Source: a virus
Direction: 5' to 3' (one strand)
IMG/VR virus record: IMGVR_UViG_3300002835_000047
Location: 1-64,000 of that record
DNA: 64,000 nucleotides
In this document: positions 1-6,125 of the stretch, piece by piece
Numbering within the stretch: position 1 is the first letter of the stretch
How the letters are laid out: every line of letters starts with the position of its first letter
The notes under the pieces: generated by a model
Databases searched by the model: none
The model's input: only the letters and a program-made list of their open reading frames with translations
Told to the model about the DNA's origin: nothing
Made by a program: the position numbers and the translations under genes

Positions 1-337
1 TGGGTTCCACCCAAAACAAGCCTTTCAAAGGCTCGCCGGTTTCCTGATCAGTAATAGCCTTATTACTGAGGCGGAAGCCGGGAATGGGCATTCCAACTTT
101 AAGCTTGCTTTGCAATTGCTTAATAGTTGGATGACTGGCTTTCATAGTTTCGCCGGTCTGTGGATCGGTCAAACTAAGAATGCCAAATTGCAGGTTATCA
201 GTTTGGGCTCTTGCCCCAACTTGGAATCCTGCAATTTCAGCCTTGACGCTTGTCAATGGCTGATCAGAAACAATGATGACAGCACTTTGTGTGTCAGCAT
301 TGATTCTGAATTTACGGAAAAAAACTGTCTCTGACAT
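1..337 (-). CDS. Conserved small phage protein, partial (left edge)
   Basis: Read on the minus strand from ATG at 337-335, this frame stays open to the window edge, giving 112 codons without a stop. The protein begins MSETVFFRKFRINADTQSA and is soluble, with no membrane segment; its later part is rich in beta-branched residues and turns (for example KVGMPIPGF). A run of A lies just upstream of the start, as for other genes here. It is the only leftward gene in the window, so it probably starts the opposite transcription block, which in crAss-like phages usually carries replication genes. I do not recognise the family. A ssDNA-binding or other early protein would be a guess. The + strand frame over the same bases (110-334) looks like its shadow. 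Confidence 0.75.
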   Translation of the reverse strand, partial: MSETVFFRKFRINADTQSAVIIVSDQPLTSVKAEIAGFQVGARAQTDNLQFGILSLTDPQTGETMKASHPTIKQLQSKLKVGMPIPGFRLSNKAITDQETGEPLKGLFWVEP

Positions 338-364
338 GGTTTTTTTTTAAATGGTTTTACATAT

Positions 365-380
365 CCGGGGACACCCCCGG
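365..380. repeat. Perfect hairpin CCGGGG-acac-CCCCGG
   Basis: A 6-bp all-GC stem with a 4-base loop. If the leftward transcript starts near 375, as the TATATTTTG element suggests, the hairpin would sit at or near its 5' end, where it could protect the RNA or control translation. It could equally be a protein-binding site. Confidence 0.6.
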
Positions 381-411
381 TCAAAATATAGCCGGGGAGC
401 GGTTCAATGGG

Positions 412-443
412 ACCCCCACACAATGCAATAAATAGGTGGGGGT
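412..443. repeat. Inverted repeat ACCCCCAC / GTGGGGGT
   Basis: Perfect 8-bp arms (412-419 and 436-443) separated by 16 bases. The spacing suits a dimeric regulator binding site or a hairpin. There is no T-run next to it, so a simple terminator is unlikely. Confidence 0.55.
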
Positions 444-491
444 GGTTTACGGGGGTATATATTTTCCCTATATGGATGGGGGGTAGTTAAA

Positions 492-522
492 TTTGGGACT
501 GAAAAAAAAAATTGGTATATTG
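492..522 (+). promoter_or_regulatory. Bacteroidetes-like promoter, TTTG-N20-TATATTG
   Basis: TTTG at 492-495 and TATATTG at 516-522 resemble the Bacteroidetes primary promoter (TTTG, 19-21 bases, TAnnTTTG). The expected start site would fall almost on the ATG at 527, so the transcript would be leaderless or nearly so. This makes the assignment tentative. Confidence 0.4.
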
Positions 523-526
523 TAGT

Positions 527-787
527 ATGGATAAAGTTATTGAATTTGAAACAAAACTCAAGCAAGCTTATTATAGCACTTATAGGATCATTACTAATAA
601 GGTTAGCTTCACGGATCTATTAGATGAGGATGTCAGTAAGGGAGCTGTGACACTTTTGGTTCATGACCCGGATAAGGAAATAAGTGAGAGTACTATAAAG
701 GATGTGATTAAATACTATGAGGAATCCGAAGAATATGAGAGATGTGCTGAGTTATTGGATGTATTAAATAAAAAAATAAATATATAA
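527..787 (+). CDS. Small acidic hypothetical protein
   Basis: An 86-aa protein starting MDKVIEFETKL. ATG 527 is chosen because the upstream in-frame extension uses TTG inside the promoter-like element. It is charged and mostly helical in appearance: an N-terminal amphipathic helix, then a C-terminal helix rich in E, Y and K (about residues 58-84, with KYYEESEEYERCAELL). No domain is recognised. As the first rightward gene it could be a small early regulator, but nothing in the sequence shows this. Confidence 0.7.
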   Translation: MDKVIEFETKLKQAYYSTYRIITNKVSFTDLLDEDVSKGAVTLLVHDPDKEISESTIKDVIKYYEESEEYERCAELLDVLNKKINI

Positions 788-812
788 ACCTTTTTTATTT
801 AACTTTATTTGG

Positions 813-820
813 TATATTTG
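813..820 (+). promoter_or_regulatory. TATATTTG promoter -7 box
   Basis: Exact match to the Bacteroidetes -7 consensus TAnnTTTG, 22 bases before the ATG at 843. There is no clean TTTG at -33, only a T-rich run. An A-rich leader with no Shine-Dalgarno follows. Confidence 0.5.
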
Positions 821-842
821 CAATAGTTAAACCAAATAAAAA

Positions 843-1133
843 ATGCAAAACAATTCAGAACAAGAAGCTGGACCACAGCTTTCAAAGGAGGAAATTGCCC
901 AAAAGAGGGAAGAGATTACAGAATTTTACAGGTCCAATATTGGGCATTTGGAGGTTCAGGTAAAATACGAAAATTTGCTTGCTGAAATTGAGGAGGCTAG
1001 AGCAAGAAGGGCCAGAGCTCAAATGTTTATGGCTCAGCTTTTTGCTGAATCTAATCCGGAGACTGACTCCCCAAATGACACAGATGAAGAAATGCTTGAA
1101 GAAGCACCTCGTAGATCTTTAAAGAGAAACTAG
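843..1133 (+). CDS. Small coiled-coil protein next to endolysin
   Basis: A 96-aa, highly charged protein. Residues about 14-65 look like one or two long helices rich in E, K, R and A (for example EEIEEARARRARAQMF would be amphipathic), followed by an acidic, proline-containing tail and a basic end RRSLKRN. There is no signal peptide or membrane segment, so it is not an obvious holin. It sits one base upstream of the endolysin gene and is probably translated with it. Function not recognised. Confidence 0.75.
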   Translation: MQNNSEQEAGPQLSKEEIAQKREEITEFYRSNIGHLEVQVKYENLLAEIEEARARRARAQMFMAQLFAESNPETDSPNDTDEEMLEEAPRRSLKRN

Positions 1134-1134
1134 T

Positions 1135-2052
1135 ATGAGGATGCTAAAAAAGGGGGATACTGGTCAAGATGTAGTAAAGCTGCAGCAACTTTTGAATTTG
1201 AAGGCTGATGGGATTTTTGGTGAAAAGACTAGAGCTGCGGTAGTAAACTATCAGTTGTACCATGAGCTTTTTCCGGATGGTGTTGTTGGAAATGCAACCT
1301 GGACGCTTCTTTTGTCAAAGACCGGGTTTGCTGAGGCTATTGATAAGGACACAGATTTATCTGTTAGTTACAAGTCAAACAACTATGATCAGCTGATACA
1401 TCAGTATTATATGCCTAAGAATGAGTATGTTAGTGAAAATGTACCTAAGGAGTATGTTGTTCTTCACCATACAGCCGGTGATGACAATCCTTATAGTACT
1501 ATTGATATATGGGCTAAAGACACCCGTGGGCGTATAGGTACTGAGTTTGTGTTGGGTGGTCAAGATCATACTACAAGTGCAAGCAAATATGATGGCACAA
1601 TGGTTCAAGCTTTTCCGACTGGTAATAATGCTTGGCACATAGGTAACTCAGGATCAGGCTATATGAATCGGAGGGCTGTAGGTCTAGAAATTTGCTCAAT
1701 GGGGTATCTTGACGCTAAATTTAAAACCTACAGGAAGAGTACTGCTGCTCCTGAGCAGGTTATTACGTTAGACTCACCCTTTAGGGGATTTGTAAATTGG
1801 CACCGGTATTCAGATAACCAAATTGATGCTATATCTAAATGGTTAAGATTTATTGGTGAAAGAGACGGTGTTGATTTAAAAGTTGGTTTGTACCAGTGGA
1901 TTAAGAAAGACGGTCCCAAGAAAGCTTTTGAATTTCAGGAGGATGCTTATTATGGAAAAGTAAAAGGTTTATTATCTCACACTAATATTAGGCGTGATAA
2001 GATGGATGTTTATCCGGATCCAAGGCTGATAGATGTTATTATGAGTTTATAG
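1135..2052 (+). CDS. Endolysin: N-acetylmuramoyl-L-alanine amidase with peptidoglycan-binding domain
   Basis: A 305-aa enzyme predicted to cut the amide bond between N-acetylmuramic acid and L-alanine during host lysis. Residues about 3-62 form a PG_binding_1 domain (KGDTGQDVVKLQQLL, then ADGIFGEKTRAAV). An Amidase_2 (PGRP/T7-lysozyme type) domain follows from about residue 100. Visible site residues are H111/H112 in VVLHHTAG, H168 in AWHIG, E of GLEIC, and the C-terminal H282 with K289 and D291 (SHTNIRRDKMD), matching the family's zinc and catalytic positions. There is no signal peptide, so release would need a holin or another route; no holin is obvious nearby. Start is ATG 1135, with ATG 1141 a close alternative. 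Confidence 0.92.
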   Translation: MRMLKKGDTGQDVVKLQQLLNLKADGIFGEKTRAAVVNYQLYHELFPDGVVGNATWTLLLSKTGFAEAIDKDTDLSVSYKSNNYDQLIHQYYMPKNEYVSENVPKEYVVLHHTAGDDNPYSTIDIWAKDTRGRIGTEFVLGGQDHTTSASKYDGTMVQAFPTGNNAWHIGNSGSGYMNRRAVGLEICSMGYLDAKFKTYRKSTAAPEQVITLDSPFRGFVNWHRYSDNQIDAISKWLRFIGERDGVDLKVGLYQWIKKDGPKKAFEFQEDAYYGKVKGLLSHTNIRRDKMDVYPDPRLIDVIMSL

Positions 2053-2080
2053 TAAACCAGTAAGTGTAAACTAATATAAA

Positions 2081-2443
2081 ATGCCATTAGTAAATAAAGT
2101 AGATAAGAGAATTAGAACAACGAGTGAAAATGCTGTGAAATATCAGATTTTCACTCATTGCTTCTTTAATTCAATTCATATTACAGATTCTGAGTTAGAT
2201 TGTTTAACGCAACTTGCTTTAAATAAAGACATTGAGCTTACCAAGTTCTGCAGTATTGTGTTCAATATGAAAATCTTTAAGAGTGAACAATCTGTGCGTA
2301 ATGCTTTGGCTAAAGCGTACTCTAGGAATCTTATAGTTAAATCCGGTAAAAACAAAAAAATTATCAGACTTAATGATGATATACAAGTTCCTGAACCAGG
2401 AAACATACTTTTAGATTTTAAAATATTTGGTAGTGAATCCTAA
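2081..2443 (+). CDS. Hypothetical protein with possible winged-helix fold
   Basis: A 120-aa basic protein. Residues about 75-105 (EQSVRNALAKAYSRNLIVK, then a short basic hairpin KKIIRLNDD) look like the recognition helix and wing of a winged helix-turn-helix, which suggests DNA binding. The central part has helices with Cys residues. It overlaps the next gene's start by 17 bases, so the two are probably translationally coupled. No named family is recognised; the DNA-binding idea is inference from residue pattern alone. Confidence 0.75.
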   Translation: MPLVNKVDKRIRTTSENAVKYQIFTHCFFNSIHITDSELDCLTQLALNKDIELTKFCSIVFNMKIFKSEQSVRNALAKAYSRNLIVKSGKNKKIIRLNDDIQVPEPGNILLDFKIFGSES

Positions 2444-2807
2444 AAAGTACAAAGATTTTGAAGATGGCATTGCCGAAGAAGTTGGTGTACATCCTAAGGT
2501 TGTCTCTGATTTTATAGATTTTTTCTACACTGAAGTTAGAAAAAATTTAAGTAATTTAAATAGTACCAGGGTTTACATTGAGAGTCTTGGTACGTTTGTG
2601 ATTAGGAAAAAGAAATTGGAAAAGACTATTAAGAGAAATAAAGATATTTTAGGGAATCTTGCTAAGAACACGTACAATGGTTATGAAAAAAGCGTTGCTG
2701 TAAAAGAAAAGCTTGAAATGCTTGAAAAGATAAATGCTGAGTATGATGAGATTTTAAAAGACAAACAAAAGTTTAAGATTGATAAGTATTCAAAAACAAA
2801 AAGTTAA
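2427..2807 (+). CDS. IHF/HU-like DNA-binding protein
   Basis: About 126 aa. The start is non-ATG: TTG 2427 or, perhaps better, GTG 2433. The N-terminal 60 residues follow the HU/IHF plan: helix EDGIAEEVGVHPKVVSDFI, second helix (FFYTEVRKNLSNL), then the beta segment YIESLGTFVIRKKK, equivalent to the family's 'V.l.gfGtF.v..r' strand pair. The usual DNA-bending arm and C-terminal helix are replaced by a Lys-rich tail with a coiled-coil character (about residues 65-126). IHF-like proteins in the structural half are a known feature of crAss-like phages. Likely role is DNA bending in packaging, virion DNA organisation or transcription. Confidence 0.8.
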   Translation: MVVNPKKYKDFEDGIAEEVGVHPKVVSDFIDFFYTEVRKNLSNLNSTRVYIESLGTFVIRKKKLEKTIKRNKDILGNLAKNTYNGYEKSVAVKEKLEMLEKINAEYDEILKDKQKFKIDKYSKTKS

Positions 2808-2809
2808 AA

Positions 2810-3130
2810 ATGGATTTAAAGAAATTTTTAGGCGCTTTTGGAAATAGTTCTCAGATATTTGAGGGTATTAAGAACAATATCTTTAAAAAGGAACATATAG
2901 AAGCAGAGGCTGCATTACGGTGGTCTATATGTAAAAAATGCGACAGCCTGGATACAATTGGTGAAAAGTGTATTGCTTATGGTACGCAACCATGTTGTAA
3001 AGAGTGCGGTTGCAGTTTACAATTTAAAACTCGTGCTTTGTCATCTAGTTGCCCAAAGAACAAGTGGAAAGCAATTATGGATGAAGAAACAGAACAAAAA
3101 CTTAAAACAAATATTAATTATGAAGATTGA
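2810..3130 (+). CDS. Small Cys-rich zinc-ribbon-like protein
   Basis: A 106-aa protein with Cys pairs in its middle: CKKC (about 41-44), a single C of EKC, then CCKECGC (about 62-68) and a later C (SSSCPKNKW). The spacing fits a zinc ribbon or double knuckle. The first 35 residues look helical. Genes on both sides are packed tightly: it follows the IHF-like gene by two bases and overlaps the next start. Could be a small nucleic-acid-binding or protein-docking factor; exact family not recognised. Confidence 0.75.
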   Translation: MDLKKFLGAFGNSSQIFEGIKNNIFKKEHIEAEAALRWSICKKCDSLDTIGEKCIAYGTQPCCKECGCSLQFKTRALSSSCPKNKWKAIMDEETEQKLKTNINYED

Positions 3131-3419
3131 ACTTTTTGAATCTGAGATTAACGCTATTGATAGTAATGAAGAATTGGGGGAGTATGTTAGATCTAAAATG
3201 CTATTTGTTAAGTCTATTGATAATGAAGAAGCATTTGAAATATTGCTTAGTGATTTAAATGATATTGATAATTCTGATGGTGAAGCTGGTTTGAATGATT
3301 CCGTTATACCGGAAGGTGAATATATCAATATGTTAGAAAATGTTTCTATTTCAGCATATCCACCTAATGAGTGGGTTTCTACTAATACTTCTATTTATAA
3401 TTTGGATATTAAGTTTTAA
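3120..3419 (+). CDS. Small acidic hypothetical protein
   Basis: A 99-aa protein starting MKIELFESEINA. ATG 3120 is chosen because the frame upstream of it runs inside the Cys-rich gene and looks like a shadow; this start overlaps that gene by 11 bases. The protein is very acidic (many D/E, almost no R), with a proline- and aromatic-rich end ISAYPPNEWVS. There is no recognised domain. It lies directly before the nuclease gene. Confidence 0.75.
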   Translation: MKIELFESEINAIDSNEELGEYVRSKMLFVKSIDNEEAFEILLSDLNDIDNSDGEAGLNDSVIPEGEYINMLENVSISAYPPNEWVSTNTSIYNLDIKF

Positions 3420-3421
3420 CT

Positions 3422-4231
3422 ATGGGTGTTTTATTTAATGAGGCCGGGCATGAATACAAAAGTATTAAAGATGACGGTATAGACTGGGTTAGTGTAACAT
3501 CTTTTATTGGTAAGTTTAAGCGTAAGTTTGATGCTAGAGCTACAGCAAAGAAGGTAGTGCAAAATAAAAAATCAAAATGGTATGGGATGAAGGAGTCCGA
3601 TGTTATTGCCATTTGGGATAATGAAACAGAACGAGCTATTACTTTAGGTAATTGGTATCACCGGCAAAGGGAATCTGATTTTTTTGAATTTGAAACTATA
3701 AGCAAAGATGGTGTTGAGCTTCCAATTGTAAAACCAATTATTGAAAATGGAGTTAAGATTTCATCAGATCAAAGATTATGTGAAGGGATTTATCCTGAGC
3801 ATTTAGTTTATTTGAAGTCTGCCGGAATTTGTGGCCAAGCAGATTTAATTGAGGTTATTGGCAATACGTTTAATATCACAGACTATAAAACAAATAAGGA
3901 GATTAAAGAGAAAAGTTTTACAAATTGGGAGGGTGTATCTGAAAAGATGGAAGCACCACTTTCACATTTAGATGACTGCAATCTTAATCATTATAACTTA
4001 CAATTGAGTATTTATGCGTATATTATAAAGAAGCATAATCCGAGATTAAGTGTTGGCAAACTCACATTACAGCATGTGAAATTTTCTCAAATTGGAAATG
4101 ACAAAAATGGTTATCCCATAATTGAGTATTCCAACGGGGAACCGGTTATTGAAGATATCGTATTTTATGAGCTTCCATATTTAAAGGATGAAGTTAGTAG
4201 TTTAATGCACTGGTTAAAAGATAGAAAATGA
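3422..4231 (+). CDS. PD-(D/E)XK superfamily nuclease (RecB/Cas4-like)
   Basis: A 269-aa protein with the ordered motifs of RecB-family nucleases: GNWYH (about 76-80), GQADLIEV with D141, ITDYKTNK with D154 and K156, and the helical motif QLSIYAYIIKK typical of motif QxxxY. The D...DxK arrangement fits the metal-binding, catalytic core. N-terminal text (HEYKSI...VTSFIGKF) also fits the family's first helix region. PD-(D/E)XK nucleases occur in the structural half of crAss-like genomes. A role in DNA processing linked to packaging or recombination is likely. It overlaps the next gene by ATGA. Confidence 0.85.
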   Translation: MGVLFNEAGHEYKSIKDDGIDWVSVTSFIGKFKRKFDARATAKKVVQNKKSKWYGMKESDVIAIWDNETERAITLGNWYHRQRESDFFEFETISKDGVELPIVKPIIENGVKISSDQRLCEGIYPEHLVYLKSAGICGQADLIEVIGNTFNITDYKTNKEIKEKSFTNWEGVSEKMEAPLSHLDDCNLNHYNLQLSIYAYIIKKHNPRLSVGKLTLQHVKFSQIGNDKNGYPIIEYSNGEPVIEDIVFYELPYLKDEVSSLMHWLKDRK

Positions 4232-4746
4232 TAATAAGATTATTTGATGTTCAAAATGGTAAAGCAATTCCAACTGAACATTGCTATATACTGGATTCCT
4301 TAAAAGCCGTTATGGAAAGTTATCCGGAAACGTATATGTCTGTTTATCAGTATATATTTTATATGACCTGCCCTAATCCAGATATGAATCCTTTTTTTAA
4401 TGTGCCTGAAAGCGAAAAAGAAGAATTAATTATTGAAGCTGTATTATTGGAAGAATCTCCCGAAGATGAAGTAATTTTAAGGGCTATTGCAACATGTAAT
4501 AAACTTTATGAAACACCTACATACAGAGCTTATAGAGGTATTAAGTCTATGTTAGATAGATTGGCTAAATATATGGAAACAACAGCTATTGAACATGGTC
4601 GAGATGGCAATATTAATTCACTTATAAACGCTGCAGCAAAGTTTGAACAAATTAGAGCATCGTATAAAGGAACTCTAAATGATATGAAACAAGAACAAGA
4701 AAGTCATGTTCGTGGTGGTCAAGGTTTAGCTTATGATCAAATTTAA
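4228..4746 (+). CDS. Conserved helical protein upstream of terminase
   Basis: A 172-aa, apparently all-helical acidic protein, coupled to the nuclease by an ATGA overlap. Visible features are a central acidic stretch (EEESPEDE-like, about 70-82), a long helical C-terminal half (YRAYRGIKSMLDRLAKYMET), and an ending with HVRGGQGLAYDQI. It lies in the packaging cluster a short distance before TerL, where a small terminase subunit might be expected. No HTH typical of TerS is obvious, so this is only a candidate. Confidence 0.7.
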   Translation: MIIRLFDVQNGKAIPTEHCYILDSLKAVMESYPETYMSVYQYIFYMTCPNPDMNPFFNVPESEKEELIIEAVLLEESPEDEVILRAIATCNKLYETPTYRAYRGIKSMLDRLAKYMETTAIEHGRDGNINSLINAAAKFEQIRASYKGTLNDMKQEQESHVRGGQGLAYDQI

Positions 4747-4749
4747 TTT

Positions 4750-5385
4750 ATGGCGTATTTAAATCATAATCTTCCATTGACACCTTGCTTTATCCGCAAT
4801 GAGTTTTTGTTTAACCATGAGCGTGGTTATGGTGAATATACTGTGGCAAACATACATACTGTTGCATCAATAGAAGGAATGGTACCTTTGTTTGAGGCGT
4901 TTTTAGAAAATGGAGTTAATTGGACTCGCCGGCCTATTCATGCTTTTTGCTGGAAAAAAGATGCAGAAGTTTTACCGCTCAGTGAACATGTTTACTGGGA
5001 TAGTTTTAGTCCGTACATTGATGTGCAAGTAAGAGCACGTTTGTATCCATTAAGTGCTGAATTGCGATCTATTAGTGGGGTTAAAAGATTGGGTGTCTAT
5101 ATGTTTACACTCGATTGGTCTCACGAAAACAAAACAATGTTGGACACAAATTTTTCTGAAACATATGAGCATAAATGTGGGCATGTGTTTAAAATGGATA
5201 ATGGCAACTATTTTATTTATCCCAATAACAGGATTGTTTGGATTGATAAAGCTTACACATTTAACAGAATTAATAATAACCCAGGTTATAAAATTGACAC
5301 GAATTTGTACACTGTTGATTCTAGTCGCGGTTATTCTACAGATAGTAGTTATATTACAGATTTTAATACAGAAACAAAACTATGA
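4750..5385 (+). CDS. Conserved hypothetical protein (211 aa)
   Basis: A 211-aa protein rich in aromatics (W, Y, F) and with a mostly beta-strand pattern; no signal peptide or membrane segment. It holds an HKCGHVF segment (about 138-144) whose H/C residues might bind metal, and a Thr/Ser/Asp-rich end. Its stop overlaps the start of the SET-domain gene by ATGA, so the two are probably made together. I do not recognise the family. Its position in a conserved packaging block suggests a head-assembly or DNA-modification partner, but nothing in the sequence proves it. Confidence 0.7.
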   Translation: MAYLNHNLPLTPCFIRNEFLFNHERGYGEYTVANIHTVASIEGMVPLFEAFLENGVNWTRRPIHAFCWKKDAEVLPLSEHVYWDSFSPYIDVQVRARLYPLSAELRSISGVKRLGVYMFTLDWSHENKTMLDTNFSETYEHKCGHVFKMDNGNYFIYPNNRIVWIDKAYTFNRINNNPGYKIDTNLYTVDSSRGYSTDSSYITDFNTETKL

Positions 5386-5744
5386 TTTTATTTAAAACTT
5401 CAATTAGAGAATCAAAAGGTAAAGGCTTAGGTTTGTTTACTGATGAGTTTATTCCAAAAGACTCATTGGTATATAAAGATAGTACTAGCAAAATTCATAA
5501 AAATGATATCCAAAAGCTAAGTGCCTTTTCAACTTTATATATTGAAACTTACACTTGGAATGTGGGTGATTATGTATATTATACTGTGGATGATACTATG
5601 TATATTAATCATGCCGACAATCCATCTGTTGACGGTGCCACTGGAAAGGCTCTACGAGATATTAATGTTGGAGAAGAAATTACAGAGCATTATTCTACAT
5701 TTGATCCTACTTATGATACATATAAACATTTATTAAAGCCTTAA
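5382..5744 (+). CDS. SET-domain protein (putative protein-lysine methyltransferase)
   Basis: A 120-aa protein matching a minimal SET domain end to end. The N-terminal SKGKGLGLFTDEFIPK corresponds to the S-adenosylmethionine-binding 'GxGlfA...i..G' motif. YINHADNPSVDG (about 74-85) corresponds to the 'xxNHSCxPN' pseudoknot strand. ALRDINVGEEITEHY (about 90-104) corresponds to 'A.rdI..GeElt.dY' with the catalytic-type Tyr104. No pre-SET or post-SET zinc cysteines are present. Known SET enzymes methylate lysine in proteins; the target here is unknown. The gene sits in a tightly overlapping block before TerL, beside a GroES-like gene. Confidence 0.82.
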   Translation: MILFKTSIRESKGKGLGLFTDEFIPKDSLVYKDSTSKIHKNDIQKLSAFSTLYIETYTWNVGDYVYYTVDDTMYINHADNPSVDGATGKALRDINVGEEITEHYSTFDPTYDTYKHLLKP

Positions 5745-5746
5745 TT

Positions 5747-5899
5747 ATGAGTAAACATCCTAAATTAATTTTTTGTTATTGGGACGATTGCCATTTTATA
5801 AATGAAGGAAATAAGAAAAAATATAAAATAGTAAAAGATGAAAAACCAAAAGATAACCCCGATAGGGAAAAAGATCCTGATACTGGAAAAAAAACCTGA
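5747..5899 (+). CDS. Small ORF, 50 aa, overlapping co-chaperonin start
   Basis: ATG 5747 starts two bases after the SET gene stop and the frame ends at TGA 5897-5899, inside the GroES-like gene in another frame. The protein begins MSKHPKLIFCYWDDCHF, with a C-x4-C pair, and continues into a very Lys/Asp-rich tail (about residues 23-50) that is probably disordered. The 62-base overlap with the next gene is long for a real pair, so either this is genuine and coupled, or only the spacing happens to be open. Function unknown. Confidence 0.45.
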   Translation: MSKHPKLIFCYWDDCHFINEGNKKKYKIVKDEKPKDNPDREKDPDTGKKT

Positions 5900-6125
5900 G
5901 CAATTTTTTCCAGGCACTAAGATTATTATTCCGGATAATGTCCGTGAAAAAACCTATCAAGGCCACGTAGTTGGCATTGGTAAAGAAATTTCTGACATTA
6001 ATGTTGGAGATTTAGTTCAGTATGTTGATTATGCTAATGCACAGGAAATGTACCATGATGGTGTAAAACATCTACTAATTTCTCACGCTGATATTCTAGC
6101 TGTAATTACAGATTTTAGTGATTAG
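5838..6125 (+). CDS. GroES-like co-chaperonin (Cpn10 family)
   Basis: A 95-aa protein with the GroES layout. ITPIGKKILILEKKPE corresponds to the first strand 'i.Pl.drvlv...e'. A mobile-loop region (FFPGTKIIIPDNVREK) corresponds to 'GGI.iPd.a.ek'. Then come GHVVGIGKEISDINVGDLVQY ('G.VvavG......v..GD.V.y') and a C-terminal LLISHADILAVI ('l....dilavi'). The hydrophobic tripeptide that docks on GroEL is III rather than the usual IVL/IML, which is plausible. It likely caps the host GroEL for folding of phage proteins, as T4 gp31 does for its capsid protein. It lies directly before TerL and overlaps it by 8 bases. Confidence 0.88.
   Translation: MKNQKITPIGKKILILEKKPEQFFPGTKIIIPDNVREKTYQGHVVGIGKEISDINVGDLVQYVDYANAQEMYHDGVKHLLISHADILAVITDFSD

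Larger units (their letters stand above)
338..526. promoter_or_regulatory. Divergent intergenic control region, GC-rich
   Basis: About 190 non-coding bases lie between the leftward gene and the rightward block. Unlike the AT-rich surroundings, the stretch is full of G and C runs (394-397, 409-411, 438-442, 451-455, 478-483) and contains two perfect inverted repeats. A minus-strand element TATATTTTG (complement of 382-390) resembles the Bacteroidetes -7 box TAnnTTTG with one extra base and would serve the leftward gene. A rightward element lies at 492-522. This is the natural place for both promoters and for a switch between the two gene blocks. An origin role cannot be excluded. Confidence 0.6.

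Noticed and set aside
110-334. Rightward 74-aa frame at the left edge
   Set aside because: It lies opposite the convincing leftward gene 1-337, has odd composition for the region, and no leader or promoter.
2958-3119. Long N-terminal extension of the small acidic protein at 3120
   Set aside because: The extension overlaps the Cys-rich gene in another frame and is Val/Leu-rich and basic, unlike the acidic body; ATG 3120 gives a natural overlap start.
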